From assembly GCA_947685225.1 (NCBI GenBank), contig CANTUV010000007.1, positions 11,366,501-11,430,500 of the forward strand: a DNA stretch of 64,000 nt, read 5' to 3'. This document shows, one piece after another, positions 60,416 to 64,000 of the stretch. The translations under genes were made by a program, and so were the position numbers. The DNA is from Garcia nutans (taxonomy: Eukaryota > Streptophyta > Magnoliopsida > Malpighiales > Euphorbiaceae). The notes under the pieces are model-generated. The model searched no databases. It worked only from the letters and a program-made list of their open reading frames with translations, and was not told the DNA's origin. Within the stretch, counting starts at the first letter, position 1, and every line of letters starts with the position of its first letter.

Positions 60416-61440
60416 TCATTGAAGAATTTTCTTTAAATAGGAATTGGTTCGCACAATGATGCTATGTGCATCAAAGTACGGAAGAAGCCTTTCTGAGGTA
60501 GACCGTAGAGCTAGGGCTAATTTTTCTACCAGTGAGTAACGCAATTCGGCCCCCTTTAGGATATGACTGGCATAATAAATAGAAAATTGCTGACCATGCT
60601 CTTCTCTAATTAAGACTGAGCCTACAGCTACGGGCGACGCCGAGAGATACAAATAAAGTGTTTCCCCTTCAATAGGTCGGCTAAGCAAAGGGGGCGAGCT
60701 CAGGAGTTGCTTTAGTTCTATGAAGGCTTGTTGACACTCCTCATTCCATTGAAAGTTTTTCAAGTTTCGTAGGAGCTTATAGAATGGAAGGCATCTCTTA
60801 GCTGAGCAGGATATGAATCATTCCAAAATTATAATCATGCCATTTAATTTTTACACTTCCTTAATGGTCATAAGGGGCTCCATTTTCATTATAGCCTGTA
60901 TTTTTTCTGGATTAGCTTCGATGCCTCATTCTGAGATGATATACCCTAAGAATTTACCTAACTGATCTCTAAATACACACTTTTCTGAATTGAGTTTTAT
61001 GCTTGCCTGTCGGAATATTGCAAAAACATATGCTAGATCTCTAGTGTGCTTTAAGGAATTTCGAGATTTAATAATCATATCATCTACATATACTTCCACA
61101 GTATGGCCTATTTGATTCTGAAAGAGTTTGTTAACAAGTCTTTGATATGTAGCTCCTACATTTTTCATACCAAATGGCATGACTCTATAGCAATAAGTGT
61201 CTTTAGCTGTGATGAAAGAAGTTTTACCCTAATCTTCCATTTTTAGAGGAATTTGATGATATGCAGATGAAGCATCAATAAAACTATATTCTACATAGCC
61301 TGACGTAGATTCAATGAGACGATCTATATTGGGGAGTGGATATGAGTCTTTGGGGCACGTTTTATTTAAATCAGTAAAATCAACACACATTCTCCACTTG
61401 CCATTAGGTTTTCTTACCAACACTACATTGGGCAATCATT
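60416..61440 (-). pseudogene. Gypsy reverse transcriptase and RNase H remnants
   Basis: RT motifs in order: NVVLVRKPNGKWRMCVDF (61435 down), TCPKDSYPLPNIDRL, SFIDASSAYHQI with the first Asp, MPFGMKNVGATYQRL and VEVYVDDMIIKS, where the catalytic YVDD is intact. Then KCVFRDQLGKFLGYIISE. The connection and first RNase H follow at 60763-60416 (FQWNEECQQAFIELK, LYLSASPVAVGSVLIRE, YYASHILKGAELRYS). Stops fall at 61436-61438, 61229-61231, 60926-60928, 60818-60820 and 60416-60418. Confidence 0.9.
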
Positions 61441-61848
61441 CTAGGAATAAAATTTCCTTAACAAAGCCCGCTTGTAGGAGTTTCTCAACCTCTTGCTCTG
61501 CAGCCAACTATCTTTCTGGTCTCATATTTCTTTTCTTCTGCTTTATTGGGATTACTTTGGGATCTATATGGAGCTCATGCGTCATAAGCTCGAGTGATAT
61601 TCTTGTAATATCAACCAAGGTCCAGGCAAAGACATCTTGATGTTCTTTCAGTACTTGAGTGAGGGCAATTCTTTTTCATAACTGGACGAACTTGCAATTT
61701 TGAATATCTTGCCTGGCTCGATCTCAATTTCCTTCAGCATATCAACAGGCTCAGGACATTTATGATTGTCAGGGATATCAAGAGAATCCACTGGAAGAAC
61801 CATGTTAGCAATTTTAAGAAGAGTTGCATTTGAATCCCGAGCTAATTT

Positions 61849-62187
61849 CTAATTACCTTTTAAAATAGCCACTCCATGATGAGCTGGGACTTTTATAATC
61901 AAATTTCTTACTGAAATATACGCATCCACTCCTACCAATAATAGTCGTCCGAAAATAACATTATAGGCAAGGCTCATTTGTACTATCATGAAACAGGCAC
62001 GACAATTGCATACAACTGGTCCATCTCCTACCTGTACCTCAAGCATGGCAGATCCTTGTACAGGTATCATATGTCCGAGCAATCCAACCAAGGGTGCATT
62101 AACAGGTCCTAATGCCTTTGTTGACAAACCCAGTTTCGTGTAAGCATCTAAGGTCATCAAATTTACGGCACTGCTTGTGTCAACCAA
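61849..62187 (-). pseudogene. Gypsy aspartic protease remnant
   Basis: The frame starts MVDTSSAVNLMTLDAYTKLG. The active-site triplet usually DTG or DSG reads DTS here. The flap and C-terminal region continue with GDGPVVCNCRACFMIV and AYNVIFGRLLLVGVDAYIS, the latter matching the Y..I.GR..L.......S motif of Tat proteases. It would process the polyprotein; the changed active site suggests loss of function. Confidence 0.8.
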
Positions 62188-62519
62188 AATTTATTGGACC
62201 AAAAAGTCCTGAATTACAGCTTCTACCACAAGAGCATCAGTGTGTCGACCCATGACAGAATGTGAATATTTTGATGAAAAGTAATTACCGAGCTGCAGGC
62301 GTTTGATATCTTGGTAACAGAAAAAACTTCTTTGACCTTCCGTTTTCACAAAATATTAGTGAAATCATAATGTTCTTCCCCTGCAATTACATGCATTACT
62401 CCAGTTAGGATCTTTTTGGAATTTATGACGTGATGAGAGCTCGATTCTCCTTATTCACCTTGGTCATTAGGAGTGGCAACAAACTGCTTTAATTGACCTG
62501 CTTGAATTAACCATTCAAT

Positions 62520-64000
62520 CTCTCTCTTTAACTTGATACAATCATTTATCTTGTGGCCATGACCCTGATGAAAACTACAATACAACTCTGGATTTCTACT
62601 TGGGTCATCTTCATTGGCAGGGGCCAATTTACTTCGGTATTTTGTTTAAGTCAATGCAAAATTGCAGCTCTGGAAGTGTTTAAGGGTGTAAAATATTTAG
62701 GAATTTAGGTGATGGGATAAGCACGGTTAAAGTGATGCAGACCTGATGGTTTTTGAGAATGGAAAGTGAATTGTTGCGAAGGGATATTTTGTTTAACTGG
62801 TATGGCAAAATCTGATTTAGAAGAGTTTTGCTTTGATATCTCAAGTTTATGAGATCCTTCAAAAAGTTTATGTGCTTAGTCTTGAGTTTGATGGGGGTAA
62901 AGCTCCTCCCATATTCGAGAACTCTCATATGCCCGAATATATTTATAGGATCAAGCCATGAGCTCTACAAAATCTTAAGGTGGATTCTTACTCAAAGATT
63001 ATTAAAATTGAGGACATTCAGTGTTCCGAATTAATGCCTCCAATGCTATTTCAAAGTTCACTTTTAGAATTTGGCCCACTGCTTCATTAAACCTATCAAC
63101 ATACTGTCGTAATATCTCTTTAAGTTTTTGCACAACTTTGAACAAATCCGCCGAAGTTCGGCCTAGATCGATGAAAGCCACAAATTTATTTATGAAAAGT
63201 TTGGTAAATTGGCGAAAACTATAAATGGAGTTCGGTTTTAAATTCTTGTACCACGCCTGTGCATTTCCAATGAGAGTCTTGGGGATTAGTTTACACAAAG
63301 CATCATCCGAAGTTGTGTATAGCAGGGTAGTGTTGTAAAAACTATCAACATGTGAGCGAAGATCCATTGTTCCATTGAATTCCTTCAACTTTGGCACATG
63401 AAAACTCTGATAAACCTTGTTTGGACAATGGTGAACGAAAGATAATGTCATATTGCAGGGTTGTACCCCTGCGAATACGTTTTATTTTTCGTCAACCAAA
63501 GCATTAACATCTGTTGTTGTCATCACAGCTTTCTTTCTTTTGGAATAAACTGGGTCAGAGGCTAATATGGGGTTATTAGATGTATGCGATGTTGATTGTT
63601 CAGGTGAATAAAGCTTTCTCCGAACCTTATGTCCTGATTCAAGGGATGTGTCATAATATTGTTGAGATTCATAGTCATATTATGGTGAATTATAAGGGGG
63701 AGGTGTCTGATGAGTAGTTGGATGTGGAGTTTGGCATGTTGGAAGAGGGGGTTCACGTTCTGATAATGTATGTTGCTGTGGATTTCTATTAACTTGTCTA
63801 AAAACTGCAATAAAATCTTTGAGTGTGGATGTGAGCTCCCTAATTGTTTGTTCAGATGAATTTGGGGATTGTAACATTATAAAGGTCATTTGTGCTATTG
63901 AAACAAATGGCAGAGAAGGCTCAACAGAGGCTACTTCCATTATAGCAGCTGATGACACAGGAAGAGAAGTTTTAATTGGGGATTGTTCAATTTGGGAATT
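62520..64000 (-). pseudogene. Gypsy gag remnant, continuing past the window edge
   Basis: The N-terminal part (63958-63680, low-complexity P/T/Q-rich) is followed after stops and frameshifts by the capsid-like domain at 63451-63002. That domain includes FHVPKLKEFNGTMDLRSHVD, LIGNAQAWYKNLKPNSI and QFTKLFINKFV, then LRQYVDRFNEAV, the Retrotrans_gag pattern. A terminal block at 62521-62580 reads CSFHQGHGHKINDCIKLKRE and has the C-x2-H-x4-H-x4-C-like spacing typical of Tat gag C-termini. The Met at 63958 may not be the true start, since the element continues. Confidence 0.85.

Larger units (their letters stand above)
54747..64000 (-). mobile_element. Tat-lineage Ty3/gypsy retrotransposon, decayed, 5' end outside the window
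   Basis: In - strand order: gag, gag zinc region, protease, RT, RNase H, a second archaeal-type RNase H, integrase, a 43 bp minisatellite, an antisense gene, polypurine tract and 3' LTR. The second RNase H, gypsy domain order and an antisense ORF near the 3' LTR are known features of the Tat group. Every pol domain carries stops, many of them TGA at positions where the family has Arg. At least 9.25 kb is present. Confidence 0.88.

Noticed and set aside
61314..61640. + strand frame of 108 codons
   Set aside because: Opposite strand of the gypsy RT region; no independent similarity.

Overview
The window looks like nuclear DNA of a dicot plant. It is very A+T-rich, and its two real genes have many short exons with GT..AG introns. 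It also carries plant-type repeats: Ty1/copia and Tat-lineage Ty3/gypsy retrotransposons, an Au-type SINE, an L1-type LINE, MULEs, MITEs and a decayed insert of plastid rDNA. The species cannot be fixed from the sequence alone.

Only about 12 kb is gene territory. An ArfGAP gene of the AGD14 type runs on the + strand (coding 11860-19813, 13 coding exons, 750 residues by my splicing). It is convergent with a SERINC-family membrane protein gene on the - strand (coding 21260-23976, 12 coding exons, 400 residues), whose probable leader exon lies almost 4 kb upstream at 27910-28090. Both genes splice in frame from end to end. Both have been invaded in introns: the ArfGAP gene by a SINE (intron 1) and a broken NB-ARC resistance-gene fragment (intron 6), and the SERINC leader intron by a 5'-truncated LINE that still has a 1.5 kb open frame.

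The rest is mobile DNA in various states of decay. Left to right: 1-2361 is the 5' part of a Tat-like LTR element on the - strand with an internal minisatellite; 2802-9136 is a complete but dead copia element with both LTRs and a target duplication; 28.1-31.1 kb is A+T-rich sequence with one young retroposon carrying a (TAA)n tail; 31.1-35.0 kb is an array of about four copies of a ~950 bp unit, one interrupted by a 588 bp MITE; 35.3-39.9 kb is a broken copia element whose RT is split by a 442 bp hAT-type MITE; 42.9-46.8 kb is a MULE carrying transposase remnants and a GRF-type zinc-finger gene on opposite strands; 46.86-47.73 kb is a second, non-coding long-TIR element; 47.86-48.19 kb is a nuclear copy of the 3' end of plastid 16S rRNA; 48.3-54.7 kb is A+T-rich DNA with small repeats; and 54.75 kb to the right edge is a Tat-lineage gypsy element on the - strand (3' LTR, polypurine tract, antisense ORF, 43 bp minisatellite, integrase, two RNase H domains, RT, protease, gag).

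The least ordinary item is the antisense gene of that last element. It has its own TATA box, plausible introns and a coiled-coil C-terminal half, and lies next to a minisatellite whose relatives also appear in the element at the left edge. I see no complete unknown system, CRISPR array, operon or intact autonomous element.
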